A stretch of 64,000 nucleotides of DNA from Balneola sp. (lineage in GTDB: Bacteria > Bacteroidota > Rhodothermia > Balneolales > Balneolaceae). Positions 36,805 through 45,423 of this stretch are shown piece by piece. The notes beneath the pieces are model-generated. The model did not search any database, was not told where the DNA came from, and worked only from the letters and a program-made list of their open reading frames with translations. Both the position numbers and the translations under genes were made by a program. Location of the stretch: positions 62,001 to 126,000 of the forward strand of contig RHLJ01000006.1 of the NCBI GenBank assembly GCA_003712055.1, in the 5' to 3' direction. The stretch's first letter is position 1; every line of letters begins with the position of its first letter.

Positions 36805-38916
36805 TTGAAGGAAGAGACAACTCATACTCAAGCTTTTTATATAGGAGACTTTACTGTTCTACCTATGCAAAATGAGGTCATAATAAATGGGCATTCAGTA
36901 CAGGTAGAGAATAAAGTGATGCAGGTTTTGGTTTATCTTGCTCAGAATTCGGACCGGGTAGTTACAAGAGAGGAGTTGCTTCAGGAAATCTGGAAGCAAG
37001 AGTATGTATCAGAAGAAGTCCTAACAAGATGTATCTCGGTGTTGAGGCGCACCTTTAAAGATGACATAAAAGAGCCCAGAGTGATTAGGACAATTCGAAA
37101 GAAAGGATATCGATTAGTAGCAGAAGTTACTTTTGGTGATAAACGAGAAAAAGCTCAGGAAGTCGTTGAAAAGAAAAAGAACAGTTTGGTGTTCATCCTG
37201 GTTATTTCGGTTTTGATACTTTTATTTATTGGGAACACGATCTATAGCCAAAGAGATAATAATGATTTTGTAGTATGGCAGGATTTTCCAACAGCGACCT
37301 CAAAGAAAAATGAGATTTTTCCAGCTATTTCACCTGATGGTAGCCGTATAGCTTATGCTATGTATTCAGATTCAGATACCAACCGGGACATAACGGTTGC
37401 TATTTCAGGAGTGGAGGGAGAAAGTATTCGGATAACAAACCATCCTGGGAATGAATCCGCACCCGTATGGTCTCCAGATGGACGTTACATCGCATACTTT
37501 AGACAGGAGGGTGAAAAAAGTGGGATTTATAAAATACCTGCACAAGGGGGGATGGAAGAAAAAATTGGGGTGCCTTACAATTTAATAGCCCAACATATGT
37601 CCTGGTCACCAGATGGAAAACAAATAGCCTATGTTGATAGAGAATCAAAGAGGGATTCGTACAGTATTTATTTAATGAATGTTGAAAATGGTACGAAAGT
37701 CAAACTAACTACTCCTACTAATCAGCATTGGGGAGATTACGCTCCTTCGTTTAGCCCTGATGGAAGCAAGCTTTCCTTTATTCGAGGTATAAGTGCTGGT
37801 ACCCACGATATTTTTATTCATGATTTGAAAACCGGAGATGAGCGTAGATTGACTCATGATACTCAGCGCACTCTTGGTCAGGTTTGGGCTGAGGATGATA
37901 GAATTATTTACTCAGCTTCAAGAGGTAGTTCGGCAGAGTTGTGGAGCGTCTCAAAAAAAGGTGGTAAACCAACGTGGTTAAATATAGCCGGAAGATTTCC
38001 GAGTGTAGATAAAAGTGGTGAGTTATTAGTTACCGAAGTCTGGGATCATGACTATGATATTATCAGTGTTGATGTATCCAATAGAAGTGAAGCAGTTTTT
38101 AATAGAGAGGTAGTAAGTGGACTTAATTCAACACTGGAGGATTTTTCTCCACAAATAAGTAAGGATGGTACCAAGTTGGTTTTCGTCTCAAACCGATCGG
38201 GCAATTTCGAACTCTATATTTATGATAAAACTAACCGTCAAACCAAAAGAGTTACTGATATCAATTCGAAGTATGTGAGTTCACCTCATTGGTCATCAGA
38301 TGATTCCCAACTCTTATTCAATGTATTCACCCTTAAAGGGAATGCAGATATATATCATCTGGATATTGAGAAGCAGCAACTAAAACAAGTTACCAGTTCC
38401 ATTTCTAACGAGATTACGCCTCAATGGGCTCCAGGAGATAAAGGTTTTTATTTTAGCTCAAATCAAACAGAGAAATGGGAAGTATGGTATCATAACCTTG
38501 AAGATGATTCGCAAAAGCAAATTACCCAAAATGGGGGCTATTCCGTTAAGGCTCCATCCAATGAGAATATCTATTTCACAAAATTCGATTCAACGGGTAT
38601 ATGGGAGAAATCGCTGATAAACGGAGTAGAAGAACGAATTATAGAAGATCTTCACCTTTTTGATTGGGGAAATTTTGTAGTGTCAGAAAAAGGGATTTAT
38701 TACATAAGTCGACTTTCAGCATCAGCCAATCCCGCATTGAAGTTTTACGATTTTGAATCGCTAGAAACTGAATTAGTATTGAATTTGAACAACATCCCTA
38801 ATGTGGCGGGAATGAGTTTGTCAGGAGAAGAAAGAAGAATTCTAATAACACAAAGAGTAAGCAATAACAGCGATGTAATTCTTTATAGAAATCTAAGTAC
38901 AGACCGCAGATTATAG
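36805..38916 (+). CDS. CadC-like transmembrane regulator: winged helix + TM + PD40 beta-propeller
   Basis: A 703-residue protein. Residues 10-110 are an OmpR/PhoB-type winged helix, with VMQVLVYLAQNSDRVVTREELLQ and VIRTIRKKGYRLVAEV. One membrane segment covers residues 127-147. The rest is periplasmic TolB/PD40 propeller blades (ISPDGSRIAYA, WSPDGRYIAYF, WSPDGKQIAYV, FSPDGSKLSFI). The design is a one-component sensor like CadC/ToxR: the propeller senses, the cytoplasmic winged helix binds DNA. Signal unknown. The start is TTG; a later ATG at 36864 would cut into the winged helix, so TTG is preferred. Neighbours are the divergent FG-GAP lipoprotein and a downstream M48 protease, both possible targets. 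Confidence 0.85.
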   Translation: MKEETTHTQAFYIGDFTVLPMQNEVIINGHSVQVENKVMQVLVYLAQNSDRVVTREELLQEIWKQEYVSEEVLTRCISVLRRTFKDDIKEPRVIRTIRKKGYRLVAEVTFGDKREKAQEVVEKKKNSLVFILVISVLILLFIGNTIYSQRDNNDFVVWQDFPTATSKKNEIFPAISPDGSRIAYAMYSDSDTNRDITVAISGVEGESIRITNHPGNESAPVWSPDGRYIAYFRQEGEKSGIYKIPAQGGMEEKIGVPYNLIAQHMSWSPDGKQIAYVDRESKRDSYSIYLMNVENGTKVKLTTPTNQHWGDYAPSFSPDGSKLSFIRGISAGTHDIFIHDLKTGDERRLTHDTQRTLGQVWAEDDRIIYSASRGSSAELWSVSKKGGKPTWLNIAGRFPSVDKSGELLVTEVWDHDYDIISVDVSNRSEAVFNREVVSGLNSTLEDFSPQISKDGTKLVFVSNRSGNFELYIYDKTNRQTKRVTDINSKYVSSPHWSSDDSQLLFNVFTLKGNADIYHLDIEKQQLKQVTSSISNEITPQWAPGDKGFYFSSNQTEKWEVWYHNLEDDSQKQITQNGGYSVKAPSNENIYFTKFDSTGIWEKSLINGVEERIIEDLHLFDWGNFVVSEKGIYYISRLSASANPALKFYDFESLETELVLNLNNIPNVAGMSLSGEERRILITQRVSNNSDVILYRNLSTDRRL

Positions 38917-39071
38917 TTACTCAAGCAGCCATCGCGAAAGTTGAAAAATGAAAGACGAATACTCGAATAATAATTCTTGTAGAGTTCTATAACTGAAACT
39001 TTATACTCTTAAAGTTTTTAAATTCCTACCATTGTTAGCAAAGTAGCTATTCCATTAAAATTGATATTAGT

Positions 39072-40580
39072 ATGATCAAACAAGAATATTCTAAAATCAG
39101 AGTGATAAACACTTTGACCCTTGTTCTAATCCTTTTTTTAAGTGGTTGCGTTTCCTATCAAACCAGCCTTCTCTCCGGAAATAAAAGAGTGTATGGGTAT
39201 TCCTGGGAGAAAGAGAAAGAAATAGGGCAGGAAGCAGATGGTGAGATTATTGCTCAATATGGCTTATACGATGACCAGGAACTGGCAGATTATGTAACCA
39301 GGCTTGGGGAAGAGTTACTGGAGGTGAGTCACTTCAATAGAGAAGATACCCCGGCGGAATACAGGAATACCGAATTTACCTTTAGGGTGCTAAACAGTCC
39401 TGTGGTAAATGCATTTGCTTTGCCTGGGGGTTATGTATATGTAACCCGTGGTTTGCTCGGCCATCTGGACAATGAAGCACAATTAATGGTAGTACTTGGA
39501 CACGAGATTGGGCATGTAGCCGCAAGACATGCCTCGCAAAGAGAAGCGAATCAGCAATTAGGGCAGGTATTTATTCTAGGTGGAGCGGTGCTCGGACAGT
39601 CTTTAGGTCTTGATGGTGGAAATATTCTTCAATTGAGTAGCCAAACAGCTGAGCTGTTATATATGAGTTATAGTCGAGAAAACGAAAGAGAATCAGATGC
39701 ACTAGGTGTTGAATATTCGGCTATGGAAGGGTATGTGGCAGCCGAAGGTAGTGACTTCTTTACTTCCCTTAAAAGAATATCTGAGAAAACAGGGCACAGC
39801 ATCCCTTCACACCTTTCTTCTCATCCTGATCCGGGTGAACGTGAGCAAAATATCCCAAGGATGGCTTCTGAATGGGCAGAGCAGGGATATGAAATGAATA
39901 AGATAAATCAGGATGAGTTTTTAGACAAGATTGACGGGCTTATGTATGGAGATAATCCTCGTGAAGGTTTTGAGAGTGACGGAGTATTTTATCATCCGGA
40001 TTTGGCTTTTGAGTTCCCCGTCCCGGATGCCTTCACAGTTTATAACCAGCCTTCATCAGTCATTCTTATGAATGAAGCTCAGGATGCTATTATCCAATTT
40101 AACATTAACTCTGAGAATGATAGTCCCGAAGCTGCGGTTCAGGCATTTATAAATCAGGAGGGCGTGGCTATAGTTGATGAGGGAGCAGTTAATATAAATG
40201 GATATACTGGTTATGAAGCTGAAGCAAAAATTACTACCGATGATGGGACAGAGCTTACCATAGATATGTCAGCAGTTTCTTATTCTGGTAATATTTATCA
40301 ATTTTTGAGCTACACAACGAGCGCTCAGTACAATGAATATCGTTCTCGATTCAACTCGGTTCCAATGGGCTTTAATGGGGTTAATGATCCGGATATTTTG
40401 AATGTAGAGCCGGTTCGGCTTGAAGTAATTGAGGCTTCGAAAACAGTTTCTTTTTCTTCGTTACTCCCGTCTAGTCTGCCCATGAATATTGATCCCCTTG
40501 ATATGGCAATATTGAACCAGGTTGAATTAGATGAGATTATTCAGCAGGGTACCATGCTTAAGATTCCAGTTCAAAACTAG
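39072..40580 (+). CDS. M48-family metalloprotease lipoprotein (BepA/LoiP-like)
   Basis: A 502-residue protein with lipoprotein signal (LVLILFLSGC, Cys26). The zinc site is HEIGH at residues 144-148, with third ligand Glu205 in SRENERESDALG. The substrate-facing motif NSPVVNAFALPGGYVYVTRGLL precedes it. Relatives such as BepA, LoiP and YcaL are periplasmic proteases that check outer-membrane protein assembly. The C-terminal half is an additional domain of about 230 residues including HPDLAFEFPVPDAF and a final DEIIQQGTMLKIPV, found with Bacteroidetes M48 proteins. All catalytic residues are present. Monocistronic, 155 bases after the CadC-like gene. Confidence 0.9.
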   Translation: MIKQEYSKIRVINTLTLVLILFLSGCVSYQTSLLSGNKRVYGYSWEKEKEIGQEADGEIIAQYGLYDDQELADYVTRLGEELLEVSHFNREDTPAEYRNTEFTFRVLNSPVVNAFALPGGYVYVTRGLLGHLDNEAQLMVVLGHEIGHVAARHASQREANQQLGQVFILGGAVLGQSLGLDGGNILQLSSQTAELLYMSYSRENERESDALGVEYSAMEGYVAAEGSDFFTSLKRISEKTGHSIPSHLSSHPDPGEREQNIPRMASEWAEQGYEMNKINQDEFLDKIDGLMYGDNPREGFESDGVFYHPDLAFEFPVPDAFTVYNQPSSVILMNEAQDAIIQFNINSENDSPEAAVQAFINQEGVAIVDEGAVNINGYTGYEAEAKITTDDGTELTIDMSAVSYSGNIYQFLSYTTSAQYNEYRSRFNSVPMGFNGVNDPDILNVEPVRLEVIEASKTVSFSSLLPSSLPMNIDPLDMAILNQVELDEIIQQGTMLKIPVQN

Positions 40581-40591
40581 AACAAAAGAAA

Positions 40592-40620
40592 TAAAAAAGA
40601 GAGAGCCTTGCGGGGCTCTC
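40592..40620 (-). terminator. terminator between convergent M48 and TorF-like genes
   Basis: Stem GAGAGCC / GGCTCTC (40601-40607 with 40614-40620). The A-run at 40592-40598 becomes a U-run on the minus-strand transcript, so it best serves the TorF-like gene; it may also act on the M48 transcript. Confidence 0.75.
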
Positions 40621-40668
40621 CCTGTGGTTTTCCAGTTAAAAGATAAACCTAACTAACGACCAAAAGTC

Positions 40669-41319
40669 TTAGAATGAGAATCCGACCAGAATGTAAAGTT
40701 GCTCTGAGTCGGGATTCAGGATAATTGCGCCACTAACTGGTACTGAAAATGAATCGGTAATAGCAATTTCTTTACTGGTTCCAATACCTATATTAACAAG
40801 GGCAAATTCTCCGTCAGTAGAGTGCCATCCGTCACCAGCACCAACAAATAGATCAGCCTGGTCTAATGAGTACCCGGCTTCAAAATAGAGATCATCACCT
40901 ACTGAACCTTCACCTGCAAAAATATAGTTGGCAGCAAGTGAGAAGCCATCGATTTCATAACCAAGGTTTAATTCATAAGCATGAGTATCGGTATCAAGGT
41001 ATTGAGATTCCGGATACCAGTAATCGGTTACTCCGAGGTATAACCCAAAATCGAAACCATATCCGGCATAAAGATCCATTTCCTGGAATCCGTCATATCC
41101 CTGCGAGCCCCAGGCGCCAATTGCAAAGTCGCCTGTTGAAAGCTCAATGGCAGGCTGCCATGAAGGACCTGAATAAGCTACGCCACGAAACACATAGGTT
41201 GAATAAAGATCTACCCCTGTGCTTACTTCAACTTCCTGAGCACTGACCGTGCTAATGTTTGCTAATACCAATAATATACCCAACATCAATAAAGATGTGA
41301 TTTTAGATTGTGTTTTCAT
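40669..41319 (-). CDS. TorF-family-like small outer-membrane protein
   Basis: A 216-residue protein with a signal peptide (LLMLGILLVLANISTVSAQ). Next comes VSTGVDLYSTYVFRGVAYSG, the hallmark start of the TorF/'gcw_chp' putative porin family. Short amphipathic strands follow, ending QLYILVGFSF with the C-terminal Phe of outer-membrane barrels. It lies 152 bases downstream of amt on the same strand. Members of this family are often encoded beside ammonium transporters, so a role in passage of small nitrogen compounds across the outer membrane is a reasonable inference, not shown here. Confidence 0.75.
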   Translation of the reverse strand: MKTQSKITSLLMLGILLVLANISTVSAQEVEVSTGVDLYSTYVFRGVAYSGPSWQPAIELSTGDFAIGAWGSQGYDGFQEMDLYAGYGFDFGLYLGVTDYWYPESQYLDTDTHAYELNLGYEIDGFSLAANYIFAGEGSVGDDLYFEAGYSLDQADLFVGAGDGWHSTDGEFALVNIGIGTSKEIAITDSFSVPVSGAIILNPDSEQLYILVGFSF

Positions 41320-41471
41320 TTTTTATTCGATTGAGTGAGTGATTAAGAAGGGCTACACAAAATTTGCTAATACCCTGAGTGTAGTTTTCCTGTAGTCAGG
41401 AGGAGAGTGAGTTCCCCCTTGACTTTCAGGAAAGTGTGTGTTTGAGTAGTGTTTAGTAAGAACTAAACGTG

Positions 41472-42770
41472 CTAAGCGATGACCTTAGATTCGAATTCGG
41501 GATATGCTTCAGCATCATGTTCGTGAAGATCAAGTCCCATTTCTTCAAGTTCACCATTGACCCGAAGTGGTAAGAGTAGGTCGATTCCTTTAAAAAGAAG
41601 GTAGCTTACCGGGAAAGTCCATAGGAAAGCAGCCGCGATACCAATAAGCTGAACACCTACTACCCCCCAGCTAAATCCGGCAGAGTCGAATAACCCGGCT
41701 GCTAATGTTCCCCAGGCACCACATACCCCGTGTACTGAAACAGCACCAACAGCGTCGTCTACCTTTTTATCAAGTAAGATCATAGAGTAATGAACGATAA
41801 CCCCTGCAATGGCTCCTGCTAGAATTGCAAAACCAGGTGTGAGATTAGCACAGCCCGCTGTGATACCAACCAACCCGGCAAGGACACCATTTAAGGTAAT
41901 AGCACCATCAGGTTTACCAGCCGAAATCCAGCTTGTTACCATAGCAGCAGTTGCACCAGCTCCTGCGGCGAGGAATGTATTAAGGGCGATCAAGGCAACC
42001 GAAGTGTCTCCGGTTGTGGTAGAACCAGCGTTGAACCCAAACCAGCCTAGCCATAGGATGAACACCCCAAGAGCTGCTAGCGGCAAACTATGCCCTTTAA
42101 TAACTTGAGGTTTACCATCAATGTATTTTCCAACGCGAGGTCCAACCACAATGGCTCCTGCAAGAGCAGCCCAGCCTCCAACAGAGTGTACTACTGTAGA
42201 TCCAGCAAAATCGATGAATCCAAGGCCTTCGAGCCATCCGCTTCCATTGAATAAACTGCCCCATGCCCATGAGCCAAAAACGGGATAGATAAACGCCGTA
42301 ATCAGAATGGAAAAGATGAGATAAGCATTAAATGAAGTACGTTCAGCAACGGCTCCTGAAACAATAGTAGCAGCGGTTGCAGCAAATACAGCCTGGAAGA
42401 AAAAGAAGGTGTAAGACCATTCTATAGAATAGTCACCTATTTCTGATAGCAAAAAGCCATCCGTTCCGATCCAGCCTCCCGCGGTGGTACCAAACATAAT
42501 ACCAAAGCCAACCAGGAAGAAAGCCAATCCGCCCGCAGAAACGTCCATTACGTTTTTCATGATAATGTTTACTGCGTTTTTGGCACGCGTGAATCCGGTT
42601 TCAACTAATGCAAAACCAGCCTGCATAAAAAATACCAGACAAGCTGCGATAATAGTCCAGATATAATTAAGATTGTCCTGCACAGTTTCAGCAGTTATGT
42701 CCTGAGCTTGTACCTGATCTACCGTTAACATAGCCAATATGCAAAGTGCAAATTTGTATCTAATTTTCAT
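41472..42770 (-). CDS. amt: ammonium transporter (Amt family)
   Basis: A 432-residue protein with a cleavable signal peptide (FALCILAMLTVDQVQAQ) followed by eleven membrane segments. Family signatures are FFMQAGFALVETGFTRAKNA, DFAGSTVVHSVGGWAALAGA with the first pore His, LGWFGFNAGST, and GAVSVHGVCGAWGTLAAGLF with the second pore His. It takes up ammonium through the inner membrane, normally gated by a PII protein; no glnK lies nearby. Two palindromes resembling AAAAGCGCTTTT lie 127-169 bases upstream and recur upstream of the glutamine synthetase gene. Divergent from purB. Confidence 0.95.
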   Translation of the reverse strand: MKIRYKFALCILAMLTVDQVQAQDITAETVQDNLNYIWTIIAACLVFFMQAGFALVETGFTRAKNAVNIIMKNVMDVSAGGLAFFLVGFGIMFGTTAGGWIGTDGFLLSEIGDYSIEWSYTFFFFQAVFAATAATIVSGAVAERTSFNAYLIFSILITAFIYPVFGSWAWGSLFNGSGWLEGLGFIDFAGSTVVHSVGGWAALAGAIVVGPRVGKYIDGKPQVIKGHSLPLAALGVFILWLGWFGFNAGSTTTGDTSVALIALNTFLAAGAGATAAMVTSWISAGKPDGAITLNGVLAGLVGITAGCANLTPGFAILAGAIAGVIVHYSMILLDKKVDDAVGAVSVHGVCGAWGTLAAGLFDSAGFSWGVVGVQLIGIAAAFLWTFPVSYLLFKGIDLLLPLRVNGELEEMGLDLHEHDAEAYPEFESKVIA

Positions 42771-42896
42771 TGGTAAAGTGATTAATTAAGATGAGTGAGT
42801 TGAATTGTATACCCGGTTCTAACATAATTAGGCAAGGCTAAATATCAAATAAAAAAACTTAACGTAATCTTTATATTAGCTTTACCAATTACCGTG

Positions 42897-42939
42897 AGAA
42901 GCGCTTTTTCATTCAAAATACAAGGTGAAAAGCGCTTAC
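42897..42939. promoter_or_regulatory. candidate paired operator upstream of amt (and purB)
   Basis: Two near-palindromes centred on AAGCGCTT lie 31 bp centre to centre, differing from AAAAGCGCTTTT at one and two positions. The same core occurs twice upstream of the glutamine synthetase gene at 49013 and 49083. The CG-centred symmetry resembles LacI-family or cre-type sites (known pattern); the regulator is unknown. Confidence 0.45.
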
Positions 42940-43035
42940 GTTATTTTTTTAAATTTTTTTTGAAAGATTCGTTAATTGGTGTGTAGCAAGGGGTAAGGAA
43001 AAGGGATTTCTGAGAAAAGGTGTGCAACAAAACCG

Positions 43036-43043
43036 TATCTTTG
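43036..43043 (+). promoter_or_regulatory. candidate -7 promoter element of purB
   Basis: TATCTTTG matches the Bacteroidetes -7 consensus TAnnTTTG and lies 34 bases before the purB ATG. No exact -33 TTTG was found at the expected spacing. Confidence 0.5.
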
Positions 43044-43077
43044 CGCGCGAACACTCACCTAATAAAGATCACTTTTT

Positions 43078-44373
43078 ATGATTTCAAGATATGCCCGAAA
43101 GGAAATGTCAGATATATGGACAGAAGAAAACCAGTTCAATGCATGGTTACAAGTAGAGCTGGCGGCATGTTGGGCATGGGCTAAGCTGGGAGTGATCCCA
43201 ATGGAAGATGTAGATAAGTTATATGAGCAAGCATCTTTCGATCTGGCCCGAATTAAGGAAATTGAAGAGCAAACACGCCATGATGTGGTGGCTTTTACCA
43301 GGGCAGTGTCAGAAACTCTTGGAGATGAGAAGAAATGGATACACTATGGGCTTACTTCAACCGACGTAGTTGATACGGCATGGGGAGTGAGACTTAAACA
43401 GGCCAATGAATTACTGTTATCAGACCTGGAGAGAATAATAGCTGTGCTGAAAGAAAAGGCTTTAAAGCATAAGCATACAGTTATGATGGGCAGGACACAT
43501 GGCATCCATGCCGAGCCTACTACTTTTGGATTAAAGTGTGCGCTCTGGTATGCTGAAATGTCCAGAAATCTGGAGCGGTTTAAAAAAGCAGCTTTTGATG
43601 TCGAGTTTGGTAAGCTTTCGGGATCAGTAGGAACATTTGCAAATATACCTCCCGAAGTAGAACAGCACACCTGCGAGAAGCTGGGGCTTACTCCTGCGCC
43701 AATTTCTACACAAACCTTGCAACGTGATCGTCACGCGCATTATTTGTCTACCATAGCATTAATTGGCTCTACCCTGGAAAAAATGGCTGTTGAAGTTCGG
43801 CACCTGCAACGAAGTGAGGTTCGAGAAGCAGAAGAAGCATTTAGAAAAGGGCAAAAAGGTTCTTCATCTATGCCTCATAAGCGAAACCCTATTAGCTCAG
43901 AAAATATATCAGGTTGTGCCAGGGTTCTAAGGGGCTATATGGTTACGGCTTTTGAAAATATTCCACTTTGGCATGAGCGTGATATTTCTCACTCATCGGC
44001 AGAACGAATTATACTTCCTGATGCGACTATTCTTTTAGACTATATGCTTCATCGTTTTGCAAATGTGATGGAAAACCTTGTGGTGTTTGAAGAGAATATG
44101 GAAGCCAACATCTGGAAAACACATGGTTTGGTATTCTCTCAAAGGGTCTTAAATAAACTTATCGAAAAGGGAGAGGTACGGGAGCAAGCCTACGATGCCG
44201 TTCAACCATTGGCAATGCAGGCCTGGGAGAATCAAATTGCTTTCAAACCGTTAGTTGAAGCAGATGCTTTTATTACCAGTAAGCTATCACAGGAAGAAAT
44301 AGATGATGCCTTTGACTTAAATCATCATACCAGAAATGTGGATACTATTTTTGAGAGGGTGGGCTTGAGATAA
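43078..44373 (+). CDS. purB: adenylosuccinate lyase
   Basis: A 431-residue member of the fumarase/aspartase superfamily of the short (Bacillus/Thermotoga-like) PurB type. Seen are [20 protein letters not shown] at the N-terminus, [14 protein letters not shown], and the signature [16 protein letters not shown] with the mobile catalytic serine. It cleaves SAICAR and adenylosuccinate, releasing fumarate, in purine synthesis and the AMP branch. Other pathway genes in the window are purE and purK, but far away. A long perfect palindrome begins at its last codon and likely ends transcription. Confidence 0.96.
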   Translation: MISRYARKEMSDIWTEENQFNAWLQVELAACWAWAKLGVIPMEDVDKLYEQASFDLARIKEIEEQTRHDVVAFTRAVSETLGDEKKWIHYGLTSTDVVDTAWGVRLKQANELLLSDLERIIAVLKEKALKHKHTVMMGRTHGIHAEPTTFGLKCALWYAEMSRNLERFKKAAFDVEFGKLSGSVGTFANIPPEVEQHTCEKLGLTPAPISTQTLQRDRHAHYLSTIALIGSTLEKMAVEVRHLQRSEVREAEEAFRKGQKGSSSMPHKRNPISSENISGCARVLRGYMVTAFENIPLWHERDISHSSAERIILPDATILLDYMLHRFANVMENLVVFEENMEANIWKTHGLVFSQRVLNKLIEKGEVREQAYDAVQPLAMQAWENQIAFKPLVEADAFITSKLSQEEIDDAFDLNHHTRNVDTIFERVGLR

Positions 44374-44406
44374 TCGTTTTATTTTTAAAAAATAAAACGA
44401 TTATCT
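44368..44406 (+). terminator. 39-base palindromic terminator overlapping the purB stop codon
   Basis: Arms of 19 bases (AGATAATCGTTTTATTTTT at 44368-44386 and its exact complement at 44388-44406) with a single A between. In RNA the middle A/U bases would open as a loop. The left arm includes the last purB codon and the stop. Both arms carry A/T runs, so it could work in either direction. Confidence 0.75.
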
Positions 44407-44616
44407 CTGGATGATTGAGCACTATATGTGATTCTAATGATTCATCTTCTGTCGTAAAAAGGTAATGGTATTAATATAGAATTCGGTTTTGAAAACGTGA
44501 CATTGAAACCTGAACTCCTTTTTAACCTCCTAGGGTCTCTTGAGATTTGACTGATGCCGAACTAATTCAACAAAAATTAGATTCACTAAAATTAAAGTAA
44601 TCTCTTTGTATCAGCA

Positions 44617-45015
44617 ATGACCTTCAAAAAAATGTCACTTACCCTTAGAGCCGCTGCAATCTACAATCTTATTTGGGGGGGGTGGGTAGTTTTGTTTCCA
44701 AATCACTTTTTCGAATTAGTGGGAATGGAATTGCCAACACATCCTATGATTTGGCAAGGAATGGGCATGGTTATTGGGGTTTATGGTTTGGGATATTGGT
44801 GGGCTTCAAAAGATCCTTTAACTCATTGGCCAATTGTAGCGGTTGGTTTTTTAGGTAAAATATTTGGCCCGGTTGGGTTTTTTGTAAACTACTTAAATGG
44901 AAATATCCCTTTTGAATTTTTCTATACACTTATTACCAACGACTTTATATGGTGGCTTCCCTTTTTCCTCATTCTGAAAACCTCCCATAAGCATAAAAAG
45001 ATTCAATGGATTTGA
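44617..45015 (+). CDS. small four-helix membrane protein of unknown function
   Basis: A 132-residue protein with four hydrophobic segments: AAAIYNLIWGGWVVLFP, MIWQGMGMVIGVYGLGYWWA, WPIVAVGFLGKIFGPVGFFV and FIWWLPFFLILK. Its tail is basic (KTSHKHKK). I do not recognise a named family. It overlaps the DoxX-like gene by 10 bases, so the two are probably translated together and may form one membrane complex (inference). Confidence 0.75.
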   Translation: MTFKKMSLTLRAAAIYNLIWGGWVVLFPNHFFELVGMELPTHPMIWQGMGMVIGVYGLGYWWASKDPLTHWPIVAVGFLGKIFGPVGFFVNYLNGNIPFEFFYTLITNDFIWWLPFFLILKTSHKHKKIQWI

Positions 45016-45416
45016 AGCGAGTAAACGTATTCCTGTTAACTTTTTTCTACGTTTTTGCAGGACTTAATCATTTCATTAATCCTGATTTCTACCTGTCACT
45101 TATACCAGAGTATCTTCCTTTTCCTGATGCCATAAACATAATAAGTGGAATTGCAGAAGTCGTTTTAGGAATCGGTGTGTTACTCAATAAAACTCGAAAA
45201 ATAGCCAGCTATCTGTTAGTGCTAATGCTGATCAGTTTTATTCCTGCACATATTTATTTTCTCGAAATAGGGAGTTGTGTAGAAACAGGACTTTGTGTAC
45301 CTGAATGGGTTAGCTGGGTAAGGCTTTTAATTATTCACCCTGTATTAATTGTATGGGCACTTTCCGTGAGGAATATGAATGTTATTTCTGAAAGGGTAGG
45401 GCTTAAAGAAGAGTAA
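45006..45416 (+). CDS. DoxX-like membrane protein
   Basis: A 136-residue protein with four membrane segments and the DoxX-type start VFLLTFFYVFAGLNHFINPDF. AEVVLGIGVLLNKTRKIASY follows in the second helix pair. DoxX-family members are small quinone- or thiol-linked membrane proteins, with substrate mostly unknown. Overlap with the upstream membrane protein gene indicates an operon. It is convergent with menE, seven bases apart, without an obvious terminator. Confidence 0.78.
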   Translation: MDLKRVNVFLLTFFYVFAGLNHFINPDFYLSLIPEYLPFPDAINIISGIAEVVLGIGVLLNKTRKIASYLLVLMLISFIPAHIYFLEIGSCVETGLCVPEWVSWVRLLIIHPVLIVWALSVRNMNVISERVGLKEE

Positions 45417-45423
45417 GCTATCC

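Larger units (their letters stand above)
42771..43077. promoter_or_regulatory. amt-purB divergent control region
   Basis: A 307-base AT-rich gap. It holds two AAAAGCGCTTTT-like palindromes (42897-42908 AGAAGCGCTTTT and 42928-42939 AAAAGCGCTTAC) with centres 31 bp apart, i.e. about three helical turns. The same sequences can pair into a hairpin followed by a T-run. TATCTTTG at 43036-43043 is a candidate -7 box for purB. I saw no convincing sigma-54 site. Confidence 0.55.

Noticed and set aside
42900-42936. Simple terminator at the amt-purB gap
   Set aside because: The inverted sequences lie between divergent genes, upstream of both, so an operator is more likely than a terminator.
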